Of a DNA stretch of 28,983 nucleotides, positions 1 to 8,260 are shown piece after piece. The stretch lies in IMG/VR virus record IMGVR_UViG_3300007236_002153, positions 1-28,983 of that record; one strand, given 5' to 3'. Both the position numbers and the translations under genes were made by a program. The notes beneath the pieces are model-generated. The model worked only from the letters and a program-made list of their open reading frames with translations. It was not told the DNA's origin and did no database searches. The stretch is from a virus. Every line of letters begins with the position of its first letter. Position 1 is the first letter of the stretch.

Positions 1-30
1 AAAAAAACAAATCGAATGAGGGGTGTAGCG

Positions 31-2013
31 GTGGCTGATTCTGCTAATGGTCTTTCTGTCTTTCCCAATGAGTTGTCTCAGTTCGTAATCACCCGGTCTT
101 ACTCCAGGTGGAACCCCGATTTGGGCCGGAGGGAGACTTATCCGGAGACGGTAGAAAGATACTGCAGTTTCATTTCCAAGCACCGTGACATACCAGCCGA
201 AATACTGGAAGAGATACGGTCTGGAATCCGGACCATGAACACACTCCCCTCCATGCGAGCGTTGTGGTCTGCGGGTACAGCGGCAGAGACCGACAACACC
301 ATGATCTACAACTGCTCTTTCCTCCCGCTCGACAATCTCAGAGCATTCTCCGAGATGCTCTACATCCTGATGATGGGGACTGGTGTGGGGTACTCCGTCG
401 AAAGAACGTTCGTGGACAACCTTCCTAAGGTTTATCCCTCCAACGGACACACCCACCACATCACGGTGGAGGACAGCACGGCAGGATGGGCGGATTCCCT
501 GTTTGAGGGATTGACCTACATGTGGAAGGGAAGCAAGGTCACATTCGACTATTCTCTCGTCCGTCCGGAAGGCTCAAGGTGCAAGACCAAGGGTGGCAGA
601 GCTTCCGGACCCAAGCCGCTGAAGGACCTCCACGATTTCTGTCAGAACCTTCTGGACAACGCGAGGGGTCGCAAGCTCAGGTCCATAGAGGTCAGTGACA
701 TAGCTTGCATGATCGGGGAAATAGTCAAGGCAGGGGGAGTCCGGGGTGCTGCCCTTATTTGCTTCTCCGACCCTGACGACGAGGAAATGCGTCACGCCAA
801 GGACTGGAGCCGGGGCGACTTTCCGAGTTACAGATACGTGGCGAACTTCAGCGGATTCTGGTCTGAGCGTCCAGACCGGAAGACCTTCGACAAGGAGTGG
901 ACTGCTCTCAGGAACTCCGGGTCTGGTGAGCGCGGCTTCTACATGTTCCCCCACCACAAGCGTTCTGAGCGCCGGGGTGACTGCCGCTCCAACCCGTGTG
1001 GGGAAATCCTGCTCCGTTTCAAGAGGGCCGAGTGCCCCTGGACCGGAAGAGGCGGCGGGGGTCAGTTTTGCAACCTCTCTGCAGCTGTCATGCGTTCTTG
1101 GGACACCAAGGAGACTTTCGCCGCCAAGATCCGGGTCGCCACCTGGATCGGTGCCATACAGTCCAGCTTCACCGAGTTCCCGTATCTTCGCCCTGCCTGG
1201 AAGCAGCACTGTGAAGAGGACAGGCTTCTCGGTGTGGATATAACGGGCCACTGTGACAACCCCGCCCTTTCTGGTGACAACGAGGCCATGGCCTACTTCA
1301 ACACGGTCGCCAGGGATACTGCGTACGTCGCTGCGAAGCATCTGGACATAAACGTCCCAGCCATGATCACCTGTGGGAAGCCCAGCGGTAACTCCTCTCA
1401 GGCAGTGGACTGCGCAAGCGGTTTCCATACCCGTTGGAGCAAGTTCTACATCCGCAGAGTTCGCATCAACAACAGGGACCCCCTTTTCAGTCTTATCAAG
1501 GATGCCGGGGTCCCGGTCTTCAAGGACAACTCGTACAAGAACCTCCCCGACGAGGAGTGCCCTAGGTGGGTTGCGGAGTTCCCGGTCAAATCGCCTGAAG
1601 GCTGCATGACCAGAGACGACGAGACTGCCATCGAGCAGCTCAACCGCTACCTCAACATCATGGAGACTTGGCTTTCGGTCAAGGGACACAACCAGTCTGC
1701 CACCGTCTACGTTCGGGACCACGAGTGGGATGGAGTCGGTGACTGGCTTTACGAGAACTTCAACAAGGTCACCGGACTCTCCTTCCTCCCCTACGACGGC
1801 GGGAAGTACGAACTGGGACCCTACGAGACCATAACCGAAGAAGAGTACAACCGCCTCAGCGAGAGCTTCCCCCACATCGACTATTCCCTCCTTCCCTCCT
1901 ACGAGGTTGAGGACATGGGTACGGGTGCACAGGAGCTTGCTTGCATGGGCGGTTCTTGTGAATTGGGTGATTGGCTCGACGCCAAGAGCGAAGAAGTCTC
2001 CGCTTCTTTGTAG
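31..2013 (+). CDS. nrdJ: Adenosylcobalamin-dependent ribonucleoside-triphosphate reductase (class II)
   Basis: Reduces ribonucleotides to deoxyribonucleotides for phage DNA synthesis, using B12 to make the radical. Numbering from the GTG at 31 (660 aa): an early YNCSF cysteine (about C95), the active-site NPCGE motif (C323, E325), a CNL cysteine shortly after (about C347), and a C-terminal CMGGSC pair that matches the redox-shuttle cysteines of Lactobacillus-type RTPR. The protein resembles monomeric RTPR (about 740 aa) more than NrdA, and no small subunit gene is seen. Start: an ATG at 16 is in frame but has no SD; GTG 31 has GAGGGG (18-23) seven bases upstream. It is followed by a zinc ribbon gene and virion genes. 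Any upstream control region lies outside the window. Insertion between NPCGE and CNL is longer than in the Lactobacillus enzyme. Confidence 0.9.
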   Translation: MADSANGLSVFPNELSQFVITRSYSRWNPDLGRRETYPETVERYCSFISKHRDIPAEILEEIRSGIRTMNTLPSMRALWSAGTAAETDNTMIYNCSFLPLDNLRAFSEMLYILMMGTGVGYSVERTFVDNLPKVYPSNGHTHHITVEDSTAGWADSLFEGLTYMWKGSKVTFDYSLVRPEGSRCKTKGGRASGPKPLKDLHDFCQNLLDNARGRKLRSIEVSDIACMIGEIVKAGGVRGAALICFSDPDDEEMRHAKDWSRGDFPSYRYVANFSGFWSERPDRKTFDKEWTALRNSGSGERGFYMFPHHKRSERRGDCRSNPCGEILLRFKRAECPWTGRGGGGQFCNLSAAVMRSWDTKETFAAKIRVATWIGAIQSSFTEFPYLRPAWKQHCEEDRLLGVDITGHCDNPALSGDNEAMAYFNTVARDTAYVAAKHLDINVPAMITCGKPSGNSSQAVDCASGFHTRWSKFYIRRVRINNRDPLFSLIKDAGVPVFKDNSYKNLPDEECPRWVAEFPVKSPEGCMTRDDETAIEQLNRYLNIMETWLSVKGHNQSATVYVRDHEWDGVGDWLYENFNKVTGLSFLPYDGGKYELGPYETITEEEYNRLSESFPHIDYSLLPSYEVEDMGTGAQELACMGGSCELGDWLDAKSEEVSASL

Positions 2014-2045
2014 GGCGGGTACTATTCCACGCAGGAGGAAATAAA

Positions 2046-2429
2046 GTGCCCACCTATGCCTACCACTGTGTGCAGTGCGCTCTCGACTTCGAGAAGATAT
2101 TGCCTATATCTCGATACGACGAGCCACAAAATTGCCCCAACTGCGACGAGGGTCCCTGCAAGAAGATGGTGACCCTCCCCAACTTCATACTGAAGGGCAA
2201 CGGGTGGTCAGGCAAGAACCTGAGGATCAAGCGCCAGATGGCAGAGAAGAACAGGCGTCTTACCATCAAGGAACAGGAACGGAAGAACGACGGTTCTGGT
2301 GGGGTCCGGCTCGCCCCCAACGTCGATGGTGAGCAGGTGGACTCTTGGTCTGAGGCGAGCAAGCTCGCAAATTCGAAGGGCAAAGACACCAGCGGATACG
2401 ACAGACTCGCGGCGAAAGAGAAGAAGTAA
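2046..2429 (+). CDS. FmdB-type zinc ribbon protein
   Basis: 127 aa from a GTG start with AGGAGG (2033-2038) seven bases upstream. The N-terminus MPTYAYHCVQC, then a CPNC pair about 25 residues later, is the CxxC...CxxC zinc ribbon of the FmdB/'putative regulatory protein' family. The rest (residues about 60-127) is basic and polar, with many K, R and E, and looks helical or disordered. Small proteins of this type are frequent in large phages; their role is not established, and both regulation and nucleic-acid binding have been suggested. It lies 32 bases after the reductase, between it and two virion genes. A longer in-frame ATG at 1971 overlaps the reductase and lacks the family N-terminus, so it was not used. 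Confidence 0.75.
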   Translation: MPTYAYHCVQCALDFEKILPISRYDEPQNCPNCDEGPCKKMVTLPNFILKGNGWSGKNLRIKRQMAEKNRRLTIKEQERKNDGSGGVRLAPNVDGEQVDSWSEASKLANSKGKDTSGYDRLAAKEKK

Positions 2430-2477
2430 CGTCGGTTCGTTGGGGGATTTATCGGGGTTCTAAGGGAGGAGATAACA

Positions 2478-3161
2478 ATGCCTTCCACACCGAATCTCAT
2501 AGAAAGGCACAGAGGCATCATAGAGCTTTCTGTTCCTTCCAAGTCCAACGTCTCCTCCTACGTTGTGGGAGCTGCTACGAGTTTGACCACTGCCTTTGCT
2601 GGCACCACCCAGCTTTTCACTGTGTCGAGGGGCGGATACTTCCGTTCCATGACCCTCAAGCGCAACAAGGTCAATCGGACTGACGAATCCGTGAGGGGCC
2701 TCACCAGAGCCTCCTTCAATTTGGATGACTTCGCATCTGCGACTGTTCCGGGTGACGGGGCCATTTCCTTCCTGAGGGTCACCGAAGTGGACTCCACCGG
2801 GGCTTCTGGTCCAGAGGGGCCCATACTGGTGGTCCCACCCCCCGACTTCTACTCCTCTTCCAGGAAGGTCGTGTACCTCTCCGGTACCGCGCCAAACGTC
2901 GCCTCCACCACGAGCGGAGTTCCTCCTCAGGGGGCCATGGAGATCAAGTTCTCCAAGTTCGGGGACCGACTGGAGATAGTCAATTCCGGTGGTGCGGCTC
3001 TCTTTGTTGGCACTTCACCTGGTATGCCGGAGTTTTCTGTGGGTGCCGGAACCTCTCGCACCCTTGTTGAAGCTGGGGCTTCGCATCTGTTCCTTCACGG
3101 CGACGGGGCCACTCCGACCTTCGAGCTGTACCTTTCGGCCATAGACGGGATATCCCACTAA
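2478..3161 (+). CDS. Hypothetical protein, probable virion component
   Basis: 227 aa, ATG with a very strong SD (GGGAGGAG, 2464-2471). I do not recognise the family. The sequence is rich in Ser, Thr, Gly, Val and Pro, with no long hydrophobic segment and few Cys or Lys. The last third (about 155-227) alternates short strands and Gly-rich turns (VNSGGAALFVGTSPGM), as in beta-rich phage head or tail decoration proteins. The first 35 residues are more polar. The upstream 48-base gap carries TTATC (2449-2453) and GATAA (2471-2475), which could pair around the SD. Assignment as structural is inferred from composition and from the similar downstream gene, not from homology. Confidence 0.6.
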   Translation: MPSTPNLIERHRGIIELSVPSKSNVSSYVVGAATSLTTAFAGTTQLFTVSRGGYFRSMTLKRNKVNRTDESVRGLTRASFNLDDFASATVPGDGAISFLRVTEVDSTGASGPEGPILVVPPPDFYSSSRKVVYLSGTAPNVASTTSGVPPQGAMEIKFSKFGDRLEIVNSGGAALFVGTSPGMPEFSVGAGTSRTLVEAGASHLFLHGDGATPTFELYLSAIDGISH

Positions 3162-3221
3162 CTCGTTAGGTCTTTGATTAACTTCCTAAAGTAGTGATCC
3201 CTTTCACTGGAGAAACTCACC

Positions 3222-3890
3222 ATGGCACACACCGCATACGTTTGCAGAATCCGAACCGACATCCCCGCTGGAGCCCTCCAGTGGACTGACGTTCGTCCCA
3301 ACACCTCCCAGCGCAGCCTCGTTTACGATTCTGCTGGTCAGTCTGGTTACCTCGGCAGCCGAGCAACCAACAGCACTCTGGCTGCTCTCGTCGCAAATGC
3401 TACCGTGGCTGAATACACGGGAGTGGCTGCTTACCTGATCGACCACGTCATTGACGAAGTTTCGGGTGTCACCATCACCGTTACTGTTGCTAACGCTGCA
3501 GCCCTGGCCTTCATCGCCCAGATGGATTCTGGCCTCAGCATCGACATCAACGCTGCCATGGTCACCAGTGGTGGTGCTGGCGCTGGTACCACCCTCACCA
3601 ACGCTGCTGGTTCCAACGGCTCCCTCAAGGAGCTTCTCAAGATCCTCTCGGGCGCTGAGTACACCCTCCCCTCCGGTTCCACCGTTGGCGGCCTCGGTGC
3701 TGGTGCCGCCCTCGGGTCGTTCACCAACGACAGCGAGTACCGCCAGATGTACAGCTCCGGCTCCCTGCAGATGTCCTGCGGTGAGGGTCAGCTCGCCAGT
3801 TTCGCCCTGAGCACCTTCGAGTACGACGGAACCGCCAACCCCGCTCTGGTTGTCTACGACTACCAGGGTACGGCTCTCACCTCCCAGTGA
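3222..3890 (+). CDS. Probable abundant virion structural protein
   Basis: 222 aa, ATG preceded by TGGAG (3208-3212). Extremely rich in Ala, Gly, Ser and Thr with beta-prone stretches (VSGVTITVTVANAAAL) and a low content of charged residues. Codon use is strongly C/T-ending with favoured codons, as in highly expressed genes, and differs from the ata/agg-rich reductase and baseplate genes. A stable hairpin follows directly, as expected for a strongly transcribed structural gene. Candidates are a tail tube, decoration or minor capsid protein, but no family motif allows a choice. The N-terminus (MAHTAYVCRIRTDIPAGALQ) looks like the start of a small jelly-roll or tube-like protein; this is inference only. 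Confidence 0.6.
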   Translation: MAHTAYVCRIRTDIPAGALQWTDVRPNTSQRSLVYDSAGQSGYLGSRATNSTLAALVANATVAEYTGVAAYLIDHVIDEVSGVTITVTVANAAALAFIAQMDSGLSIDINAAMVTSGGAGAGTTLTNAAGSNGSLKELLKILSGAEYTLPSGSTVGGLGAGAALGSFTNDSEYRQMYSSGSLQMSCGEGQLASFALSTFEYDGTANPALVVYDYQGTALTSQ

Positions 3891-3909
3891 AATAGTCTAA
3901 GGGATCATT

Positions 3910-3955
3910 TCGGCCCCCGTCCTTCCTGGGTGACCTGGAAGGGTGCGGGGGCCGA
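3910..3955 (+). terminator. Strong hairpin, probable transcription terminator
   Basis: A perfect 10-bp inverted repeat, TCGGCCCCCG (3910-3919) and CGGGGGCCGA (3946-3955), encloses a second stem, TCCTTCC (3920-3926) with GGAAGGG (3937-3943, one G-T pair). It lies 20 bases after the stop of the abundant virion gene. No T-tract follows, so it may be a phage-type terminator, a processing signal or a stabiliser of the mRNA 3' end rather than a classical intrinsic terminator. Confidence 0.65.
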
Positions 3956-3967
3956 TCTGTATCCGGG

Positions 3968-3973
3968 TATAAT
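3968..3973 (+). promoter_or_regulatory. Possible -10 element (TATAAT) after the hairpin
   Basis: A perfect TATAAT lies 12 bases after the hairpin and ends six bases before the ATG at 3980. If it is a -10 box, transcription would start at or inside the start codon and make a leaderless message. No convincing -35 is visible, because the -35 position falls inside the hairpin arm. A chance match is possible. Confidence 0.3.
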
Positions 3974-3979
3974 GGGCAC

Positions 3980-4216
3980 ATGCCCTTTAGAACTTCGGAT
4001 ACCTACTTCGCCGCCTATCTTCTATCCGCCAAGGTTCCCATGGTCGGTATAGAGGATTCGGGAAGCGTGTTCACATTTGTATTTGAAGAACAAGACTCAA
4101 GAGTAGTCAGGGAGCTGAAGACCGCTTACTTCTCGGGATACGCAAAGGTTTCGGCACTGGACTATTCCCAGAACCTGAAGTTCCTTAAATCCGGGATGAA
4201 GAGAAGGGAAAGGTGA
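3980..4216 (+). CDS. DUF5659-like small protein
   Basis: 78 aa. The pattern FRTSDTYFAAYLL near the N-terminus, then GIEDSG...FTFVFEE, then a final NLKFLKS segment matches what I recall of DUF5659: a 'TSD-Y-AA-L' opening, a central FvFe strand and a terminal LK motif. Such proteins are short, of unknown function and frequent in phages. There is no good SD upstream, and the ATG is preceded by TATAAT six bases away. The gene overlaps the next one (GTGA at 4213-4216), so they are probably translated together. It opens the replication block. Confidence 0.65.
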   Translation: MPFRTSDTYFAAYLLSAKVPMVGIEDSGSVFTFVFEEQDSRVVRELKTAYFSGYAKVSALDYSQNLKFLKSGMKRRER

Positions 4217-4683
4217 AGCCGATTCTCGTGATTGTTGGCCTGTTCTGGAAAGACAAAGAGGGTCAACCCATGGTCCAGACCGAAGAAGGACACGTTGACC
4301 TTCTGAAGGAAATCAGCGCGTTCGAAGACTCTGTGGTCGACCTCAGTGTACACCACTATCCTCCAGGCCCCCCAGACCCAACCGCAGTTGGCGGTGGCTG
4401 TTGCAAATGGGGGGAGGGCTGTCCTTTTGGACACGCAGAGGACCCTGAGTACATGTTCAGCTTCCAGTCCGAAGGAAACCTCTCGTTGGACGAGGAGGGT
4501 GTGAACGTGGGTGATTTGGCTGTACCTTTCCAGTTCATGGAAGGCCACCACGGCAGACTTGTCATTTTGAGAGAGCTTGAAATTCCGAGTGGTGTCCCGG
4601 AAGACCTTGGGTCTATTGGTGACCTTGAGGCCGAGGCTCAACAACTCGAAGCCCTGCTTTCTGGGCTTAGGGAGATTCTATGA
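4213..4683 (+). CDS. Hypothetical protein with a Cys/His cluster
   Basis: 156 aa, GTG start overlapping the previous stop (GTGA), end overlapping the helicase start (ATGA at 4680-4683). Not recognised. The start (KPILVIVGLFWK) could be a buried strand. The middle has CCKWGEGCPFGH, which has the spacing C-x5-C-x3-H of the second half of a CCCH zinc finger, but the expected first Cys eight residues earlier is missing. The C-terminal 40 residues are acidic and helical (LEAEAQQLEALLSGLREIL). Translational coupling with the RecD2-like helicase suggests a role in DNA metabolism, but nothing more can be said. Confidence 0.6.
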   Translation: MKPILVIVGLFWKDKEGQPMVQTEEGHVDLLKEISAFEDSVVDLSVHHYPPGPPDPTAVGGGCCKWGEGCPFGHAEDPEYMFSFQSEGNLSLDEEGVNVGDLAVPFQFMEGHHGRLVILRELEIPSGVPEDLGSIGDLEAEAQQLEALLSGLREIL

Positions 4684-6914
4684 GTGTCAGTACCTTCAGC
4701 GGAAGAGTCCAGACCGTGCACTACAGCAGCGGTGACTTCCACATCGTGAAGGTTCGGTCCGACGACGGGACCATCATCACTGCCAAGGGCAACTTCCCCC
4801 TCCAGACCATCAGTATAGGGACTTGGGTTTCCTTTGAGGGGAAATGGTCCAAGCATGACACCTATGGCAAGCAGGTCTCTGTCACCAAGAGTCCTGTGGA
4901 CAGCGGTGAATGGGATGACCCGAAGGTTCTCAGCGTCCTGAGTTCCAACGGGGTCGGTCCCGGAGTCCGCGCAAGTCTTCGGACCGTAGCCTCCATCAAG
5001 AACCAGAGTCTGTACGACCTGTTGAATGGGGGCGACCTGACTGAGAGCGACCTCGACGAGTTCACCCAAGAATTCGTCCTATCCCGCTGGAACAGCACCC
5101 GCACCCTGTTCGAAGCCGCCCACTTCCTCGCCAACTCTGGGGTCCCCTCCAAGGTCGCTGGTAGCGTCTGGAGGATTCTCGGAGACGAGCTTGAGAGCAA
5201 GATCACCGAAGACCCCTGGGTTCTCGTTCGGGTGCCGGGAATCACCTTCACTCAGGCAGACGAGGTGGCGGTCAGGCTTGGGGTCCCCTTGACCAACCCA
5301 GGCAGGATCAGAGGTGCCGTTCTTTCCTCCGTTTCCTCGATCTACAGGGACGGGCACTCCTTCGCCAGCCCCGGTCAGGTCGTGTACAAGGTCAACTCCA
5401 TGGTGCCGGGTGGGAGCTGTTCCAACGCCGACATAGCCAACGCTATCAAGCAGTTGTGCGAACAGAAGAAACTCACTTTGGAAAGGAAGCTGGGGGAGTC
5501 CTCAGCGCTGTACGACCCTTGGGTTGAGGATATGGAGGTCTTCTGTGCCCAAGAGTTTGTGAGCAGGTGTAGCGCCGAGAGCGGTATAGACCGTGAAGTT
5601 GCTGAGGAAGAGGTCAGGAAGTGGTCTGCGGGCCGCAGTATGTCCCTGACTGATACTCAGGTCAAAGCGGCTGTTGACTCTGTGGTCGAGTCTGTTTCTA
5701 TTCTCACCGGGCTCCCCGGAACCGGAAAGACAACTACCCTGCAAGCCGTGGTTTCGGTTCTGAAAGACCTCTCTGTCCCCTATCTTCTGGTCGCTCCCAC
5801 TGGTATCGCTGCGAAGCGAATGGCCAATGTGACCGGGTCTGGGGCTTCCACCGTTCACCGGGCCTTCTCTGCCAAGGGTTTCAGCACCGAGGACAGGGAC
5901 CACTCCTACGTTGGTATTACCAGCAGTTCCTCTTCCGAGGACACCTCAAGCACCAAGGACCAAGTTTGGGAATTCGGTCCTGAAAACCCCCACCCCGCAG
6001 ACGTCATCATCGTTGACGAGAGTTCGATGGTGGACCTCCACATGCTCTACCGCATTCTCATGGGGACCAAGAAGGACTGTCGAATAGTCATGGTGGGCGA
6101 CCCCTATCAGCTTCCCTCCGTTGGGGCTGGGGACGTTCTTCGAAGTCTGGTCAAATCCGGGCGATTTTGCCACACTCACCTGTCTGATATCTTCCGGCAG
6201 GAGAACACCTCCGATATTATCGCGGCGGCACACGACATCCACGTCGGCAAGACCCCCAAGATTTCCGGCAGCAAGGATTTCAAGCTCATACCCTGCAATT
6301 CTGAGTCTGAAGCTTGCGACATCATCAAGGCCGTCAGCTCGCGGCTTTTCGAAGCCAAGCGGAATTTTCAGGTTCTGTCCCCCAGACACATGGGCGACGC
6401 CGGGGTCACCAACCTCAACGAGGTTTTGAGGGTCGCCATCAACCCACCCTCCTTTGGCTCCAAAGAGTGTCGGGTCATGGGGTCTGTTATACGGGAAGGC
6501 GACCGGATCATGGTCACCAAGAACGACTACAACAAGGGTGTATACAACGGTGACGTGGGGAAAGTGTCGAGGATCGACAGGAGGGCAAAGGAGATAGAGC
6601 TGAGGATCTTCTCCGGTGGGGGAGTCAGGGATTTGCTTGTCAGATATCCGTACACCAAGGGGCCTATTCCTGTTCGCCTCGCCTATGCCCAGACGGTCCA
6701 CAAAAGCCAGGGGCAGGAGTACGACACCATTGTTCTTCCCATCATGGGTTCGTTCGGGAGGCAGCTCCAGAGGAACCTTATCTACACCGCTGTGACCCGT
6801 GCCAAAAAGAAAGTCATCCTGGTCGGCGAAGAGTCCGCTCTCACCAAAGCCGTTCTGAACGATGTGCAGGACAGCCGAAACTCGTTGCTGGCTGAGAGGA
6901 TAAGGAGGGTCTGA
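4680..6914 (+). CDS. recD2: RecD2-type SF1B DNA helicase
   Basis: 744 aa, ATP-driven 5'-3' DNA helicase expected to act in replication or recombination. In order: an N-terminal OB-like domain (residues 1-75, ending near KWSKHDTYGKQ, as in RecD2); a helical region with helix-hairpin-helix character (about 80-215); Walker A GLPGTGKTTT (about 343-352); motif II VIIVDESSMVD (about 441-451); motif III MVGDPYQLPSVGAGD just after; and near the C-terminus HKSQGQEYDT and YTAVTRAKKKV, the conserved motifs V and VI. Length fits RecD2 (about 740 aa). The ATG overlaps the previous stop. No nuclease domain is present, and RecB/RecC partners are not in the window, which supports a stand-alone RecD2-like enzyme and not RecBCD. 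Confidence 0.92.
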   Translation: MSVSTFSGRVQTVHYSSGDFHIVKVRSDDGTIITAKGNFPLQTISIGTWVSFEGKWSKHDTYGKQVSVTKSPVDSGEWDDPKVLSVLSSNGVGPGVRASLRTVASIKNQSLYDLLNGGDLTESDLDEFTQEFVLSRWNSTRTLFEAAHFLANSGVPSKVAGSVWRILGDELESKITEDPWVLVRVPGITFTQADEVAVRLGVPLTNPGRIRGAVLSSVSSIYRDGHSFASPGQVVYKVNSMVPGGSCSNADIANAIKQLCEQKKLTLERKLGESSALYDPWVEDMEVFCAQEFVSRCSAESGIDREVAEEEVRKWSAGRSMSLTDTQVKAAVDSVVESVSILTGLPGTGKTTTLQAVVSVLKDLSVPYLLVAPTGIAAKRMANVTGSGASTVHRAFSAKGFSTEDRDHSYVGITSSSSSEDTSSTKDQVWEFGPENPHPADVIIVDESSMVDLHMLYRILMGTKKDCRIVMVGDPYQLPSVGAGDVLRSLVKSGRFCHTHLSDIFRQENTSDIIAAAHDIHVGKTPKISGSKDFKLIPCNSESEACDIIKAVSSRLFEAKRNFQVLSPRHMGDAGVTNLNEVLRVAINPPSFGSKECRVMGSVIREGDRIMVTKNDYNKGVYNGDVGKVSRIDRRAKEIELRIFSGGGVRDLLVRYPYTKGPIPVRLAYAQTVHKSQGQEYDTIVLPIMGSFGRQLQRNLIYTAVTRAKKKVILVGEESALTKAVLNDVQDSRNSLLAERIRRV

Positions 6915-6929
6915 TGTGCCTGTATAACT

Positions 6930-6943
6930 CTCCATCATTGGAG
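6930..6943 (+). promoter_or_regulatory. Small hairpin covering the SD of the next gene
   Basis: CTCCA (6930-6934), loop TCAT, TGGAG (6939-6943). The 3' arm contains the GGAG of the ribosome binding site for the gene at 6952. A TATAAC box (6923-6928) lies immediately upstream. A 5-bp stem is short and could be chance, but similar arrangements recur in this window. Confidence 0.35.
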
Positions 6944-6951
6944 GTTTAGTC

Positions 6952-7353
6952 ATGAACCGAAAGAAGCAGATTCAGGATGCGGTCAACCGCGTGAAGGGTG
7001 GTCTCACCATCACCAAGGTCACCAGCACCCGTGCGGTGAAGACGAAGAAATCGGGTGACTTCTTCGTTGGTATGAGCGCCGCCTGGAACAGCGTTCAGGA
7101 CGACGCCGGGGGCATGGGGGCAGACGAGGATCTGACCCTCACCACTCAGGAGCAGTCTTCGGCTGGTATGTCGATCATCGACGCCCAGATTGCTCAGCAG
7201 ATCCTCAACAAGGAAGCCTCCATCGCCGCTTGGCGGAGTGCCCTGACCGAGGGCGCTATCTCGGAGAACGCTTTCCACGCCAAGGTTCGAGAGATCCGGG
7301 CCAACACCATCGCCCACATCGACCGCATTCTGCCGGAAGGTGGAAATGACTGA
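6952..7353 (+). CDS. Hypothetical protein in the recombination block
   Basis: 133 aa, ATG with GGAGG (6940-6944) upstream. Not recognised. Residues 1-30 are basic (MNRKKQIQDAVNRVKGG, then ...TKKSGDFFVGMSAAW), and the rest is mostly helical (IIDAQIAQQILNKEASIAAW). No enzyme motif, Cys pair or membrane segment is seen. It is transcribed with the next gene, whose ATG lies inside its 3' end, and both precede the ssDNA-binding protein. A role as a small replication accessory factor is guessed from position only. Confidence 0.65.
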   Translation: MNRKKQIQDAVNRVKGGLTITKVTSTRAVKTKKSGDFFVGMSAAWNSVQDDAGGMGADEDLTLTTQEQSSAGMSIIDAQIAQQILNKEASIAAWRSALTEGAISENAFHAKVREIRANTIAHIDRILPEGGND

Positions 7354-8164
7354 TTCCACCCTCCCCACTCTGGAACCCTCCTTCTTGGACTCTGTGTTCT
7401 CCAGATTGGCCACCATGGAGGTGGAACTGGACGGAGACCCTCTCCAGTTCGGCCCCAAGCGTCTGAACGGAAAGATCGCCACGGCAAGGGGTATGCTCAC
7501 CGAGTGCGAGCGGATCTACTTGCACGTGTCCCAGCTTCTGCAGAATTTCAAGACCAGCCACAGGACTCTGGAACTTGAATTCGACATCGACAAGAAGCAC
7601 CTGTACGCCAACGACCCGGAGGTCATGGCTGGTCGGAATGTTGCCGACCGTGACGCCATCGCGACCGGGAAGCTGCTGGAGCAGGCCAGAGAACTCAACA
7701 ACCTTGCCAAGAGCCTGTCCAACCTCGAAGCTGTGCTTTCGGTTGTGAAGTCCAAACGGGCCGATTTGAAGGACTTGCAGGGACGGATTCGCGACCAGAT
7801 CAAGCTGTGCCACGAGGAAATCGGGCTGGGGGCAAAGTGGGGAAGCAAACCCCCTCCCGGCACCGAAGTCCCTGACCTCGACAACACCCCGAAGGTTCCC
7901 AAGCAGACCATTCGGGATCTGCAGGACCTGTTCTCCGGTTCCAAGGCACCGGAGGTCACGGATTCAGAGGTCATAGCCCCGGACCCACAGGAATCGGCAG
8001 AGGAATCCACTCCCGCCCCCAACGACTCCGAAGAGGAGTTTGCTGGTGACAAATCGGATGAAGTCATGGACTCCTTCCTCGATGCCATCAAGGACCACTC
8101 CAACGGGACGAAGAGTGCTTCCCCCGATAGCATTGAGAGCATCCTCGAAAGCATGAACCTGTGA
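7346..8164 (+). CDS. Hypothetical coiled-coil protein with acidic tail
   Basis: 272 aa. ATG 7346 is chosen over GTG 7340 because GGAAGGTGG sits just upstream; it overlaps the previous stop. Residues about 15-165 are predominantly helical with heptad-like Leu spacing (RELNNLAKSLSNLEAVLSVV), including a conserved-looking RNVADRDAIATGKL segment. Residues about 170-272 are Pro-, Ser-, Glu- and Asp-rich and end in a short amphipathic helix (SIESILESMNL). The last part resembles the acidic tail of the ssDNA-binding protein encoded next (MESMLDDLEI), so both could contact the same partner. I do not recognise the family. A mediator or loader role beside the ssDNA-binding protein is inference from position. 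Confidence 0.65.
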   Translation: MTDSTLPTLEPSFLDSVFSRLATMEVELDGDPLQFGPKRLNGKIATARGMLTECERIYLHVSQLLQNFKTSHRTLELEFDIDKKHLYANDPEVMAGRNVADRDAIATGKLLEQARELNNLAKSLSNLEAVLSVVKSKRADLKDLQGRIRDQIKLCHEEIGLGAKWGSKPPPGTEVPDLDNTPKVPKQTIRDLQDLFSGSKAPEVTDSEVIAPDPQESAEESTPAPNDSEEEFAGDKSDEVMDSFLDAIKDHSNGTKSASPDSIESILESMNL

Positions 8165-8260
8165 TGGGGGGTATGTCCTCTCCACACAGGATGTAACAAA
8201 ATCTCGGCGCAACTGCAGAAACAGCCAAGCGCTTAAACTCAAACCGGAGAATTCCACATC

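Noticed and set aside
574-1875. Long minus-strand ORF of 433 codons
   Set aside because: Lies entirely over the reductase gene, has no SD and no recognisable motif; it is a shadow of a C/G-ending codon pattern.
5946-6953. Long minus-strand ORF over the helicase gene
   Set aside because: The + strand frame carries all helicase motifs; the minus frame has none.
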